From: Casp-alpha2 sp036337015
Lineage (GTDB): Bacteria > Pseudomonadota > Alphaproteobacteria > Rhodospirillales > Casp-alpha2
Assembly (NCBI GenBank): GCA_036337015.1
Contig: JAYZEZ010000005.1
Location: 62,001-126,000, forward strand
Direction of reading: 5' to 3'
Length of the DNA: 64,000 nt
Numbering within the stretch: position 1 is the first letter of the stretch; each line of letters begins with the position of its first letter. The position numbers and the translations under genes are program-made. Below the pieces are notes generated by a model, which did not search any database, was not told the origin of the DNA, and worked only from the letters and a program-made list of their open reading frames with translations. Positions 8,862-16,923 of this stretch are shown piece by piece.

Positions 8862-9686
8862 TTAAAAAGGCTTTTTTAATAGGCAATAAAGCGAGGTACC
8901 AAAATAATTGTCAGCAATCCGATGCAAAAAACCTCCCGGTTTTATAGGAATAAACTTAATGTAGCGAATTGGAAAATAATGCGGTTCTATTACTAATATT
9001 TTAAATTTTGAAAATATTTTCTGTAACTGTTTTTTTGTATAAATGTTGGAAATGGGGCAATTATTACCATCGTATATACGACTTAAATCTTCAGGAGATT
9101 TTATTGTATTCAAATTTGAGCGCCCATATTCGTTTTTTGTAAAATAAATAATTAACTTTCTAGTTAAATACCATAGGAAGGAATTCCTAAAAAACGGATG
9201 ATTATAATATACAGAGACGAATGCATGCCCACCCGGTTTTAAGACTCTATAAATTTCATCTATAGCTTTTGTTATATTCTCGGTATGATGAATGACCCCA
9301 GAGCTAACAATACTGTCAAAGAAATTGTTTGGATAAGGAATTTCTTCAATAGAAGCTTTTTGGACAGTAGCTTGAAGATTATTTAATTCTAGAATCTTTT
9401 GGGTTATTTCTATGCTTTTTGAGGATAAGTCAATTGCATGAACGTCTAAACCCTTTCTAGAATAATATCTAGTGCAAACACCTGTTCCACAACCAGCGTC
9501 AAGAATTCTGTAATCTTCACCAACTAAAATCTCATAAAAATTGGTTTCCTTAAAAATATCATAGTTATCCCAACGTAAAAGATCACATTTATCAGAGAAT
9601 GATTTTAAAGACTTTAAATAAGATATTTCCTGGGTGTGTACAGGATTATTATTCCAAAATTCTTCGACTTTTTCTAAATTAACCAT
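8862..9686 (-). CDS. Class I SAM-dependent methyltransferase
   Basis: A 274-residue protein with a Methyltransf_11-type Rossmann core. Motif I ILDAGCGTG is at residues 61-69, then an acidic strand end VHAIDLS, the post-motif ASIEEIPYPNNFFDSI, GVIHHTEN and EIYRVLKPGGHAFVS. The N-terminal FWNNNPVHTQ resembles the short leader of many sugar or natural-product methyltransferases. The start at 9686 is preferred; an in-frame ATG at 9779 would add 31 residues but begins inside the 29-bp repeat with no ribosome site. The gene is strikingly AT-rich and sits alone between the 29-bp repeats. Its substrate is unknown. Confidence 0.85.
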   Translation of the reverse strand: MVNLEKVEEFWNNNPVHTQEISYLKSLKSFSDKCDLLRWDNYDIFKETNFYEILVGEDYRILDAGCGTGVCTRYYSRKGLDVHAIDLSSKSIEITQKILELNNLQATVQKASIEEIPYPNNFFDSIVSSGVIHHTENITKAIDEIYRVLKPGGHAFVSVYYNHPFFRNSFLWYLTRKLIIYFTKNEYGRSNLNTIKSPEDLSRIYDGNNCPISNIYTKKQLQKIFSKFKILVIEPHYFPIRYIKFIPIKPGGFLHRIADNYFGTSLYCLLKKPF

Positions 9687-9768
9687 ATATAAAATTACTC
9701 GATTTGCTTTATTATAAAGAAATGATTGTAAAACAAACCTATTAACTGTTTGCTTTTTATAAAACGTA

Positions 9769-9797
9769 AAATTGCACATAATATCGAATTGGAAAAA
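9769..9797 (+). repeat. 29-bp direct repeat, right copy
   Basis: Partner of 8681-8709 with two mismatches. In the matching frame it still reads AHNIELEK (AHNIDLEK in the left copy) before a stop a few codons later, so it looks like a second degenerate copy of the same gene start rather than a random match. Confidence 0.75.
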
Positions 9798-9839
9798 AAT
9801 TTCTATTAATTATTTAAATAGCTAGTTTGGTCTGGATCT

Positions 9840-9852
9840 ATTGAGTGGGAGT
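9840..9852 (+). repeat. att-like direct repeat (right)
   Basis: Exact second copy of the guaA-terminal 13-mer ATTGAGTGGGAGT. It is followed by GA, so an ancestral guaA running into this copy would end IEWE-stop with TGA, directly at the start of the small gene at 9841. Confidence 0.6.
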
Positions 9853-10140
9853 GATTTGATTTCTAGATTATTTTATAAAATTGCCAAGTTCGCGGTTGGA
9901 AAACTTGCACAAAATCCGGAACTCCAAGCTAAGACAGCAAGTTTCGTAAAAGAACGAGTTGTCCCTGGGGCAAAAGCCGGATGGAAAAAAGCCAAACCAA
10001 AACTCGAACAAGCTAAGGACGCTGCCGTTAGCGCTACAAAGGACGTTGCTCAAGTGGCTCGGGAGAACGACCCGATAGAAGATCCTAAAAAGTTCTTGTC
10101 TAAAGCATCCCAAAAATTACGTGAGAGGGCGAAGCGTTAA
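9841..10140 (+). CDS. Small lysine/alanine-rich helical protein of unknown function
   Basis: A 99-residue frame without internal methionine, so it must start at a TTG: either 9841 or 9856, the latter with GGGAG just upstream. Residues 8-30 form an amphipathic start and residues 40-75 are an Ala/Lys/Glu-rich helix resembling the repeats of LEA or apolipoprotein-like helices. No family is recognised. Before the islet arrived it would have begun inside the stop region of guaA, which suggests an old guaA-linked operon. Real coding is supported by the open frame and biased composition, but the start is uncertain. Confidence 0.55.
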   Translation: MSGSDLISRLFYKIAKFAVGKLAQNPELQAKTASFVKERVVPGAKAGWKKAKPKLEQAKDAAVSATKDVAQVARENDPIEDPKKFLSKASQKLRERAKR

Positions 10141-10252
10141 TGAGTATCACGAAATTGCAACAAACAAAATGACGAAAAGCTCGGACGGGAGCCACAGAAA
10201 GCCTATGTCGAAAAACATTATTTACTCGCAGTTTTGTCAAAGTAGCGCTGAA

Positions 10253-11263
10253 CTAAAGATTATTTTTAAAAAACTGGACAGTAAAGTTTAGGGTTTTTTT
10301 AGCAGTCTCCTTCGAGCCACCCATAGTCACCCCCTTTTTACCACACTTTTGAGCCATCGTCCTAACATATTTACCCCACCCATTCCGGGTTGATGTCTTA
10401 TGCTTATTGCTAAGCTCATATCCGTCATCATCAATAGTGAAAAAACCGCATCCTCCGAAAGTCCATGCTTTTGGAAATCTCCTAGGAGCCCATTCATTGT
10501 TAAAACCATGATGCGCGCCATCCAAGACTGTTATGTTTATATCCCAGCCTTTTGATTTTTTTATTTTAACGCTCTCAATACAATATTTAACTGGCGTATA
10601 ATCGTCAGCGCCACCTGCTAAAATGTGAACTGTTGTTTTAGTTGGCATACTGTTTTCAAAGTTTGATTGGCATGAAGGATAAACTGGCAAAGAAGCCTTG
10701 TAGGCATGACCATTCCCAAGCTTTTCGGCTAATTTTTTCTCAACTGAATCTTGAGCAATGATACCACCAAAAGAGTATCCTGTAATTCCAATTCGTTTGG
10801 CATCTACGCACCTAAGACTTTGAAGGTATCTAAAAGCGGAAAAAGTGTCGAAAAGCCTAGTGGCTTTGGAGAGCTTGGATTGGTCACGAGTGGTGGCAGA
10901 AAGTCCACGTGGAGATAAAGAGTCAGGTACGAGAGCAATAATACCAATTTTGTTTAAAGCCATTGAAAGTTTTTTGTACCAGGGCTTATTAGGATTTCCA
11001 GAGCCATGCTGAATAATAACAGCCGGTATTTTTTCTTTACCGCACATTTTAGGGATATAGAGCTTCCCTGTTATAATTTGGGATTCTAGCTTTTTGCCTA
11101 AAATGATATCGTGATAACCATCTAGATTATTACCGGATTCAATTTCAATGTGATTTTCACCAATTATCAGTGTATCGAGTTCTTTAATCGAAGCCGCATT
11201 AGAAACACTTATCAACAAGATAATAAAAATGTTGATTGCGAAAAACTTCATTAAATATGTCAT
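10253..11263 (-). CDS. Secreted alpha/beta hydrolase of the dienelactone hydrolase type
   Basis: A 336-residue protein with an N-terminal signal peptide (hydrophobic residues 5-20 ending VSNAAS), so it acts in the periplasm or outside. The fold is shown by VIIQHGSG, the nucleophile elbow GYSFGG, the acid region AGGADDYTPV and the catalytic His in DGAHHGFNN. Cysteines at several sites suggest disulfides. The real start may be the second ATG at 11251. The ester or other substrate is not evident; the gene stands alone, converging on the small gene at 9841. Confidence 0.82.
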   Translation of the reverse strand: MTYLMKFFAINIFIILLISVSNAASIKELDTLIIGENHIEIESGNNLDGYHDIILGKKLESQIITGKLYIPKMCGKEKIPAVIIQHGSGNPNKPWYKKLSMALNKIGIIALVPDSLSPRGLSATTRDQSKLSKATRLFDTFSAFRYLQSLRCVDAKRIGITGYSFGGIIAQDSVEKKLAEKLGNGHAYKASLPVYPSCQSNFENSMPTKTTVHILAGGADDYTPVKYCIESVKIKKSKGWDINITVLDGAHHGFNNEWAPRRFPKAWTFGGCGFFTIDDDGYELSNKHKTSTRNGWGKYVRTMAQKCGKKGVTMGGSKETAKKTLNFTVQFFKNNL

Positions 11264-11445
11264 TGTAAAATTTCTAGAAATTGATCAAAAATTGATGATA
11301 TGAAAAGGTTTTAACTATCTATAAAACATTGCAATGCAATATTTCAATTGCAAATAAAAACAAAATTTATAATTTTCAGAAGCAAAATAGTTAGATATTA
11401 GTAATTTGTGTAAAAAGGATTTTTGATCTAATATGAGATATAAAT

Positions 11446-11522
11446 TAGGGTATGGGAAGGGCACCCCTAGCAAGGATATGTGATGCTATTTAAGAGGCAT
11501 CATAATGTTTACCAGTCCCTTC
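11446..11522 (+). promoter_or_regulatory. Candidate structured 5' leader of the GltD-like gene
   Basis: The roughly 310-base gap at 11264-11575 is AT-rich except for this patch. Pairings seen: GAAGGG (11456-11461) with CCCTTC (11517-11522), enclosing an 8-bp stem (11479-11486 with 11497-11504, one G-T pair) over a ten-base loop. A competing pairing TAGGG (11446-11450) with CCCTA (11465-11469) would break the outer stem. Mutually exclusive folds in a leader suggest a cis-regulatory RNA, but it matches no riboswitch class I know. The rest of the gap shows nothing else. Confidence 0.35.
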
Positions 11523-11575
11523 TTTAATTTTTGATTCTATAAAGATTTCATCGGTAGTGGCTGGAGTTGAATTTA

Positions 11576-13510
11576 ATGAATGAGATAGTGGACCCTAAAA
11601 AGATTACTAATCGACGATATCGTGACGGCGACGATAAAATCACAGATTTGAGCGAAGAAATTTTTAATGCCGATCACAGTCACTTATGTCCTACATACGT
11701 TCATCGTACACCACCATGTCAAGGAAGCTGCCCATCAGGCGAAGATATTAGAAGCTGGCTCAACATTGCACGGGGCATCGAAAAAGGCCCCGAAGGTGTC
11801 ACATGGCAAGAATATGCATTCCAACGTATAACCGAGGCAAATCCTTTCCCCGCAATCATGGGCCGTGTTTGTCCAGCACCATGCGAGGATGGTTGCAACC
11901 GTAACGAAGTGGAAGACCATGTAGGTATCAACGCAGTAGAGCAATATATAGGCGATTATGCCTTAGAGAATGGATTAAAGTTGCCTGAACCGGGTACTGA
12001 TACAGGAAAAAAGGTTGCCATTCTAGGCGCTGGGCCGGCTGGTTTAGCAACAGCTTATCAACTTCGTCTAAAAGGTCATGCCTGTACAATTTATGAAGGC
12101 CGGTCTGAACTAGGGGGTATGATGCGCTATGGTATTCCCGGATATCGTACTCCTCGTGAAGTTTTGGACGGCGAAATTCAACGAATTATAGATATGGGCG
12201 TCGAAGTACATACTGATTGTAAAGTAGGCGTTGATATTACACTTCAGGAAATTGAAGATGAGTATGATGCTGTCTTTGTCGGTATCGGCGCACAAGGCGG
12301 AGCAGCACTTCCTGTCCCCGGTAGTGATGCTGAAAATTGTATTAGCGGCATAGCTTTTCTAGATGCTTTTAACGATGGACGCCTTAAATTTGGAGCTGGA
12401 CGGGTTCTCGTAATAGGTGGTGGAGACACAGCTATGGACGTAGCAGCTGTTGCACGCCGTATTGGCCACATCACGAAAACTAATGTAAAGGAAAGACCAG
12501 AATTTGTAGTTCTTGGCCACACAACCCATGATGTCGCAAATGCAGCTAAGCGCCAGGGTGCTGACGTACAAGTCATCTACCGTAGACCTATTTCAAAAAT
12601 GCCCGCAACTAAAATGGAAATTGAACACATAACTAAAGAAGGTGTTGTCATTAGAGAAAGCTTGATTCCTATTGAAGTGATAAAAGGTGAAGATGGTAGA
12701 GCGATTGCCTTACGTGTCCAAGAAGTAGACTGGTCTTCTGGAGAAATGGAACCAATTGAAGGTTCAGTCCAAGATATTGAATGCGATCTAATCGTCAGTG
12801 CGATTGGCCAAGTCAGCGAATTCATCGGCATTGAAAAACTCGATAACGGCAAGGGTCTGTGTGACGCTGACGATTTTTACTGCATCCCAGAGAAAGAAAA
12901 TTACTTTGTAGGTGGTGATGTTATAAAACCACATCTTCTGACCACAGCCATTGGTCATGCATCCATTGCTACGGAAAGTATCGAGCATAAATTAAAGGGG
13001 GAAGATCTTGGGCGCCGCCCTAAAGTCGATGTGCACCATTTTAGTCTTCTGGGGAAGCTACGTGAATCCGGCTTAGAGCCAGAAAATTATGATAATGTTC
13101 CAACACAAAATACAGATGGAGAAAATTTCGCTATACATAATTATGAAGATAGATCCCACGCAGAGATAGTTCCAGCTGACGAGTTATTTCTTGGTCATTG
13201 GGAATACATGGCCCGATCTACGCGCGAAGAAAAAGATATTACTGATGCAAATGTACTCAGTCACTTTGATGAACGCATTACCGGACTAGACGAAGAACAA
13301 GCAAAAGCCGAAGCTGACCGCTGTATGAGTTGTGGAATGTGTTTTGAGTGCAACAACTGTGTAATTTATTGTCCACAGGATGCAGTGGTTAAAGTAAAGA
13401 ATGATGTTTCTACCACTGGACGTTACGTAGATACCATTTATACGAAGTGTATTGGTTGCCATATCTGCGCTGATGTTTGTCCATCAGGTTATATCCAGAT
13501 GGGTCTCTGA
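11576..13510 (+). CDS. GltD/DsrL-like NAD(P)H:acceptor flavoprotein with C-terminal double [4Fe-4S] domain
   Basis: A 644-residue iron-sulfur flavoprotein. In order: an N-terminal cysteine domain (PPCQGSCPSG, then VCPAPCEDGCNR) as in the glutamate synthase small subunit, the FAD loop VAILGAGPAGLATAYQLR, the NAD(P)H loop VLVIGGGDTAMDVAAVARR, the FAD-closing GGDVIKP, and a C-terminal ferredoxin part (CMSCGMCFECNNC...CP, CIGCHICADVCP). This layout fits DsrL and related subunits that move electrons between NAD(P)H and ferredoxin-like partners; no gltB or dsr gene is near, so the partner is unknown. The ATG at 11576 with GGAG at 11563-11566 is preferred to a TTG at 11567. Confidence 0.85.
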   Translation: MNEIVDPKKITNRRYRDGDDKITDLSEEIFNADHSHLCPTYVHRTPPCQGSCPSGEDIRSWLNIARGIEKGPEGVTWQEYAFQRITEANPFPAIMGRVCPAPCEDGCNRNEVEDHVGINAVEQYIGDYALENGLKLPEPGTDTGKKVAILGAGPAGLATAYQLRLKGHACTIYEGRSELGGMMRYGIPGYRTPREVLDGEIQRIIDMGVEVHTDCKVGVDITLQEIEDEYDAVFVGIGAQGGAALPVPGSDAENCISGIAFLDAFNDGRLKFGAGRVLVIGGGDTAMDVAAVARRIGHITKTNVKERPEFVVLGHTTHDVANAAKRQGADVQVIYRRPISKMPATKMEIEHITKEGVVIRESLIPIEVIKGEDGRAIALRVQEVDWSSGEMEPIEGSVQDIECDLIVSAIGQVSEFIGIEKLDNGKGLCDADDFYCIPEKENYFVGGDVIKPHLLTTAIGHASIATESIEHKLKGEDLGRRPKVDVHHFSLLGKLRESGLEPENYDNVPTQNTDGENFAIHNYEDRSHAEIVPADELFLGHWEYMARSTREEKDITDANVLSHFDERITGLDEEQAKAEADRCMSCGMCFECNNCVIYCPQDAVVKVKNDVSTTGRYVDTIYTKCIGCHICADVCPSGYIQMGL

Positions 13511-13568
13511 TAAAATTATCAATTATAAATAATTCCAAATAATCAGATTTATTTAAAATCCTTATAAA

Positions 13569-14759
13569 TTATTTAACATCTACTTGTGGTACTTCCTTCA
13601 GAATTATGGCTTTGTTATTCTTCCAAATGCCCTCAAAAATACCACCATCCGAAAAGGTGTAAGTACCCTTACCCTCTTTCAAGTCTTCTTTCCATTCACC
13701 TTTATATTTTCCGCCCTTAGATAATATTAAAGTACCTTCCCCATCTTTTTTATCTTCTTTCCAATCTCCGCTATACTGGTCTCCGTTCGGATATGTTGCA
13801 GTTCCCTTACCATTTGCTTTCCCATACTTAAATTCACCCACGTACTTAAAACCAGCAAGTTTTGATGGAGGGTCATAAGTCCGCACACCATGACCAAAAG
13901 CTTTTCCCCATTTGAATTCACCAACGTATGTTTGTCCACTAACGTATGTTGAAATGCCCTTTCCGTAGAATTGATTTTTTCTAAATGCACCAGTGTACTC
14001 ATTGCCATTAGCAAAAATAAATCTACCTTTTCCATTAGCTTTTCCATTCTTAAACTCACCAACATATTCCCCTCCTTTAGAAAAAGTAAATGTTCCACTG
14101 CCATCTTTTTTATCATTCTCCCATTCACCAATATATTTATCACCATTGGTAAAGATTAAAGTTCCCTGTCCATCCTTCTTGTCATCATCCCACTCACCAA
14201 CATATTTATCACCATTGGAAAAAGTGAAAGTTCCCTGACCGTCTTTCTTATCATCATCCCACTCACCAACATATTTATCACCATTAGAAAAAGTGAAAGT
14301 TCCCTGTCCATCCTTCTTGTCATCATCCCACTCACCAATGTATTTTTCTCCATTAGAGAAAGTGAAAGTTCCCTGACCATCTTTCTTGTCATCATCCCAC
14401 TCACCAACATATTTATCACCATTAGAAAAAGTGAAAGTTCCCTGCCCTTCTTTCTTGTCATCATCCCACCCACCAACGTATTGACTGCCATTTGAGAAAG
14501 ACAATGTTCCCTGCCCGTCTTTCTTGTCATCAATCCATTCACCGACATATTCATCACCATTATTAAAGGTTAAGATGCCATAACAATTATGCCATGAGAA
14601 TTTGTAAAAGCTGTCTGAACATGGGGTTAGATTACCACCATATATTCCTATAGTAGATAAAGTACTAAAAGGCGGTGGTCGCTGATTTAACGTTTCGATG
14701 CAACCTACCGTCACTAGATTCATTATCATTATTATTAGAAATTGTTTAAGTTTATTCAT
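13569..14759 (-). CDS. MORN-repeat lipoprotein
   Basis: A 396-residue predicted lipoprotein: the signal peptide ends with a lipobox LVTVGC (Cys20), so the protein is probably anchored to a membrane. Residues from about 65 onward are almost entirely MORN-type repeats of 23 residues (pattern GxGxxxxxxGxxYxGEWxxDKK), about thirteen in all. The central ones are nearly identical and strongly acidic/lysine-rich (EWDDDKKDGQGTF). MORN repeats form elongated beta sheets used for protein or lipid contacts; the role here is unknown. It is divergent from the phosphorylase gene. Copy number may vary between strains because the DNA itself repeats. Confidence 0.85.
   Translation of the reverse strand: MNKLKQFLIIMIMNLVTVGCIETLNQRPPPFSTLSTIGIYGGNLTPCSDSFYKFSWHNCYGILTFNNGDEYVGEWIDDKKDGQGTLSFSNGSQYVGGWDDDKKEGQGTFTFSNGDKYVGEWDDDKKDGQGTFTFSNGEKYIGEWDDDKKDGQGTFTFSNGDKYVGEWDDDKKDGQGTFTFSNGDKYVGEWDDDKKDGQGTLIFTNGDKYIGEWENDKKDGSGTFTFSKGGEYVGEFKNGKANGKGRFIFANGNEYTGAFRKNQFYGKGISTYVSGQTYVGEFKWGKAFGHGVRTYDPPSKLAGFKYVGEFKYGKANGKGTATYPNGDQYSGDWKEDKKDGEGTLILSKGGKYKGEWKEDLKEGKGTYTFSDGGIFEGIWKNNKAIILKEVPQVDVK
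14118..14578. repeat. Tandem 69-bp DNA repeats inside the MORN gene
   Basis: The marker TTCCCTG recurs at 69-base steps near 14163, 14232, 14301, 14370, 14439 and 14508, and the intervening sequence differs at only a few positions per unit. Each unit encodes one 23-residue MORN repeat. Near identity at the DNA level points to recent unequal recombination or gene conversion. Confidence 0.88.
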
Positions 14760-14828
14760 TTGGATTTAGATAGTTTGTCCATAAAAGCCATTTGTTATAT
14801 AGAATTTTAGTATTTGGAGTATTATTAA

Positions 14829-15656
14829 GTGGGAGTAAGTAATAAAAATAAAGAAATTAATTCATCAGTTATCCTTAATTATAAAAATTATTTTGAGCCT
14901 TCAGTATTCCAACCTAAAAACCTTCTTAGAGAATCAAGGCGTCAAAATAAAATACCGGATGGTAAAATACCTGCAGTTTGCATTCTAGATCCTGATGGTA
15001 ACTTAGCAGATTATCTAATAGAGAAAAGAAAGGCCACTAAGAATAAAGTTTGGGCATGCTACCATTCAAATTTATTTACCTTTAAAATTAAAGGATTAAT
15101 GGTAGGAATTATACCACGAGCTGTAGGCGCTTCTTTTGCTGTATTAATCGCCGAACAACTGTTCGTATCTGGATGCAAGCTTTTAATTAGTATAACTTCC
15201 GCTGGTATAATTAAGGATTTAAATTTTAAAAATCAATTTGCATTGATAACTGAATCAATTAGGGATGAAGGAACCAGTTATCACTATCTACCCACGAAAG
15301 AATCAATTGGAATTAATCAGAAATTACTGAAAAAACTTAGAAAAAATAGTAGTCTTTGGACGGAAGTAAAAAGTTGGACAACAGATGCGCCTTATAGAGA
15401 AACACGTTCTGCAATAAACATTTTTAAAGAAAAAAAAATAACTTGTGTAGAAATGGAAGCTTCAGCCCTGTATGCATTCGCTAAAGCTAAAAATAAAAAA
15501 GTTATTTGCTTCGCACATTTAACGAACACTATGGCACAAAATGAAGGTGATTTTGAGAAAGGAGAAAACTTTGGAAGCTTAAAAGTAATTAAATTGATTG
15601 AAAATATTCTTAATAATTTAGGTTACATATCTTCTAAAAATAATTCAAATAAATGA
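14829..15656 (+). CDS. Nucleoside phosphorylase family protein
   Basis: A 275-residue protein of the PNP/UDP phosphorylase superfamily, which splits nucleosides with phosphate. Seen: GIIPRAVGASFAVLIAEQL and SITSAGI for the phosphate/ribose region, RDEGTSYHYLP (purine/uridine recognition loop), TTDAPYRET and the ribose-binding VEMEASALYAFA. It starts at GTG 14829 with GGAG at 14816-14819, nine bases upstream. The stop overlaps the ATG of the MFS gene by four bases (ATGA), so the two are translationally coupled; uptake plus phosphorolysis of a nucleoside is a reasonable inference. Which base it prefers is not clear. Confidence 0.87.
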   Translation: MGVSNKNKEINSSVILNYKNYFEPSVFQPKNLLRESRRQNKIPDGKIPAVCILDPDGNLADYLIEKRKATKNKVWACYHSNLFTFKIKGLMVGIIPRAVGASFAVLIAEQLFVSGCKLLISITSAGIIKDLNFKNQFALITESIRDEGTSYHYLPTKESIGINQKLLKKLRKNSSLWTEVKSWTTDAPYRETRSAINIFKEKKITCVEMEASALYAFAKAKNKKVICFAHLTNTMAQNEGDFEKGENFGSLKVIKLIENILNNLGYISSKNNSNK

Positions 15657-16900
15657 ACACTAAACAAAATTCTTCAATTCTTACGCCTGTTATGATTGCT
15701 GGTTCTATTATTTTAATGACAGGATTCGCAATACGAGCAAGTTTTGGGCTTTTTCAAATTCCCATAGCCACAGAATTTAATTGGCCATTGGTTGAGTTCT
15801 CCCTTGCTATTGCAATCCAAAATCTTGCTTGGGGCATTGGTCAACCAATCTTTGGTGCAATCGCAGAAAAATTTGGGGATCAAAAAGCAATAATATTAGG
15901 TGGCATTTTTTATGCCTTAGGATTAGTTCTAAGCAGCTACGCATTAACGCCATTAGAGCATCAATTATATGAGGTTCTTATTGGCTTTGGAGTGGCTGGA
16001 ACTGGCTTCGGTGTTATTTTAGCTGTCGTTGGAAGAAGTTCATCTGATGAGAATCGATCATTAGCACTTGGAATAACAACTGCATCAGGTTCAGCTGGTC
16101 AAATTATTGGACCACCAGTTGCAGATTTCCTTTTAAGGCATATGGACTGGTCTTCAGTATTTATAGTTTTTGCAATTATAATTTTAGCAGTTTTAATCTT
16201 CCTGCCACTAATGAAAACAGAGCCTATTTCTTCGAAACAAGAAATAGAAGAGACAATCTCAGAAGTCCTGGGTCGCGCCTTTCGCGATCCAACTTATAGT
16301 ATGATATTTGCTGGGTTCTTCTCTTGTGGATTTCAGCTCGCATTTGTAACTGCACATTTTCCAAAGTTCATAACTGAAGCTTGTGCTGCAATCTCAGGAG
16401 ATAGTATTTTTGGCGCTATTGGCGTTGAAGATACTACCGCACTAGGAGCCTATGCGATTGCTGTAATTGGTTTTGCTAATATCATTGGCACTATTTTAGC
16501 AGGTTACCTTGGTAAATTTTGGTCAAAAAAATACTTACTTGCTTTAATTTACTTAGGAAGAACCATTGCTGCAGCTTGGTTTATCATGGTCCCGATGACA
16601 CCTGTTACTGTAATTATCTTCTCTATTATAATGGGGTCCTTATGGTTAGCAACAGTACCCCTAACATCAGGTTTAATTGCGCAAATCTATGGACTAAGAT
16701 ACATGGGCACCCTCTATGGTATCGTTTTCTTTTCACACCAACTCGGTTCTTTCTTTGGTGTTTGGCTTGGTGGTCTTTTTTACGATATATATGGATCATA
16801 CGATATCGTCTGGTGGGTAGGTATAGGGGTTGGTTTGTTTTCCGCAATAATTCACTTACCCGTTAGAGAATCCCCACTTAAAGCCTTGGCGCCTGTTTAA
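15653..16900 (+). CDS. Major facilitator superfamily transporter
   Basis: A 415-residue integral membrane protein with about twelve hydrophobic helices and the MFS loop 2-3 motif as GAIAEKFGDQKAI. The layout resembles oxalate/monocarboxylate-type MFS carriers (COG2223/2814). It begins inside the stop of the nucleoside phosphorylase gene, which hints that its cargo may be a nucleoside or a product of that enzyme, although the family resemblance favours small organic acids. It converges on the dioxygenase gene with a 23-base gap. Confidence 0.85.
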   Translation: MNTKQNSSILTPVMIAGSIILMTGFAIRASFGLFQIPIATEFNWPLVEFSLAIAIQNLAWGIGQPIFGAIAEKFGDQKAIILGGIFYALGLVLSSYALTPLEHQLYEVLIGFGVAGTGFGVILAVVGRSSSDENRSLALGITTASGSAGQIIGPPVADFLLRHMDWSSVFIVFAIIILAVLIFLPLMKTEPISSKQEIEETISEVLGRAFRDPTYSMIFAGFFSCGFQLAFVTAHFPKFITEACAAISGDSIFGAIGVEDTTALGAYAIAVIGFANIIGTILAGYLGKFWSKKYLLALIYLGRTIAAAWFIMVPMTPVTVIIFSIIMGSLWLATVPLTSGLIAQIYGLRYMGTLYGIVFFSHQLGSFFGVWLGGLFYDIYGSYDIVWWVGIGVGLFSAIIHLPVRESPLKALAPV

Positions 16901-16923
16901 TTGTTTTAGTTTAGGCTAAAACC

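Larger units (their letters stand above)
7010..9852. mobile_element. Putative decayed genomic islet at the guaA 3' end
   Basis: About 2.8 kb bounded by the 13-bp repeats at 6995 and 9840. It holds a GMC oxidoreductase gene much richer in G+C than its surroundings, a truncated reading frame at 8683 and a methyltransferase gene much poorer in G+C. Two hand-counted 60-base lines in the first gene (7261-7320 and 8341-8400) have 35 G+C each; one in the methyltransferase (9121-9180) has 16. No integrase or transposase is visible, so mobility is inferred only from the boundary repeat, the hotspot and base composition. Confidence 0.5.

Noticed and set aside
13993..14560. Long ORFs on both strands across the MORN array
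   Set aside because: A 69-bp repeat without stops keeps other frames open too; only the minus-strand frame encodes the MORN pattern and a lipoprotein signal.
16903..16922. 7-bp inverted repeat between the MFS and dioxygenase genes
   Set aside because: AT-rich stem without a T-tract on either side; too weak to call a terminator.
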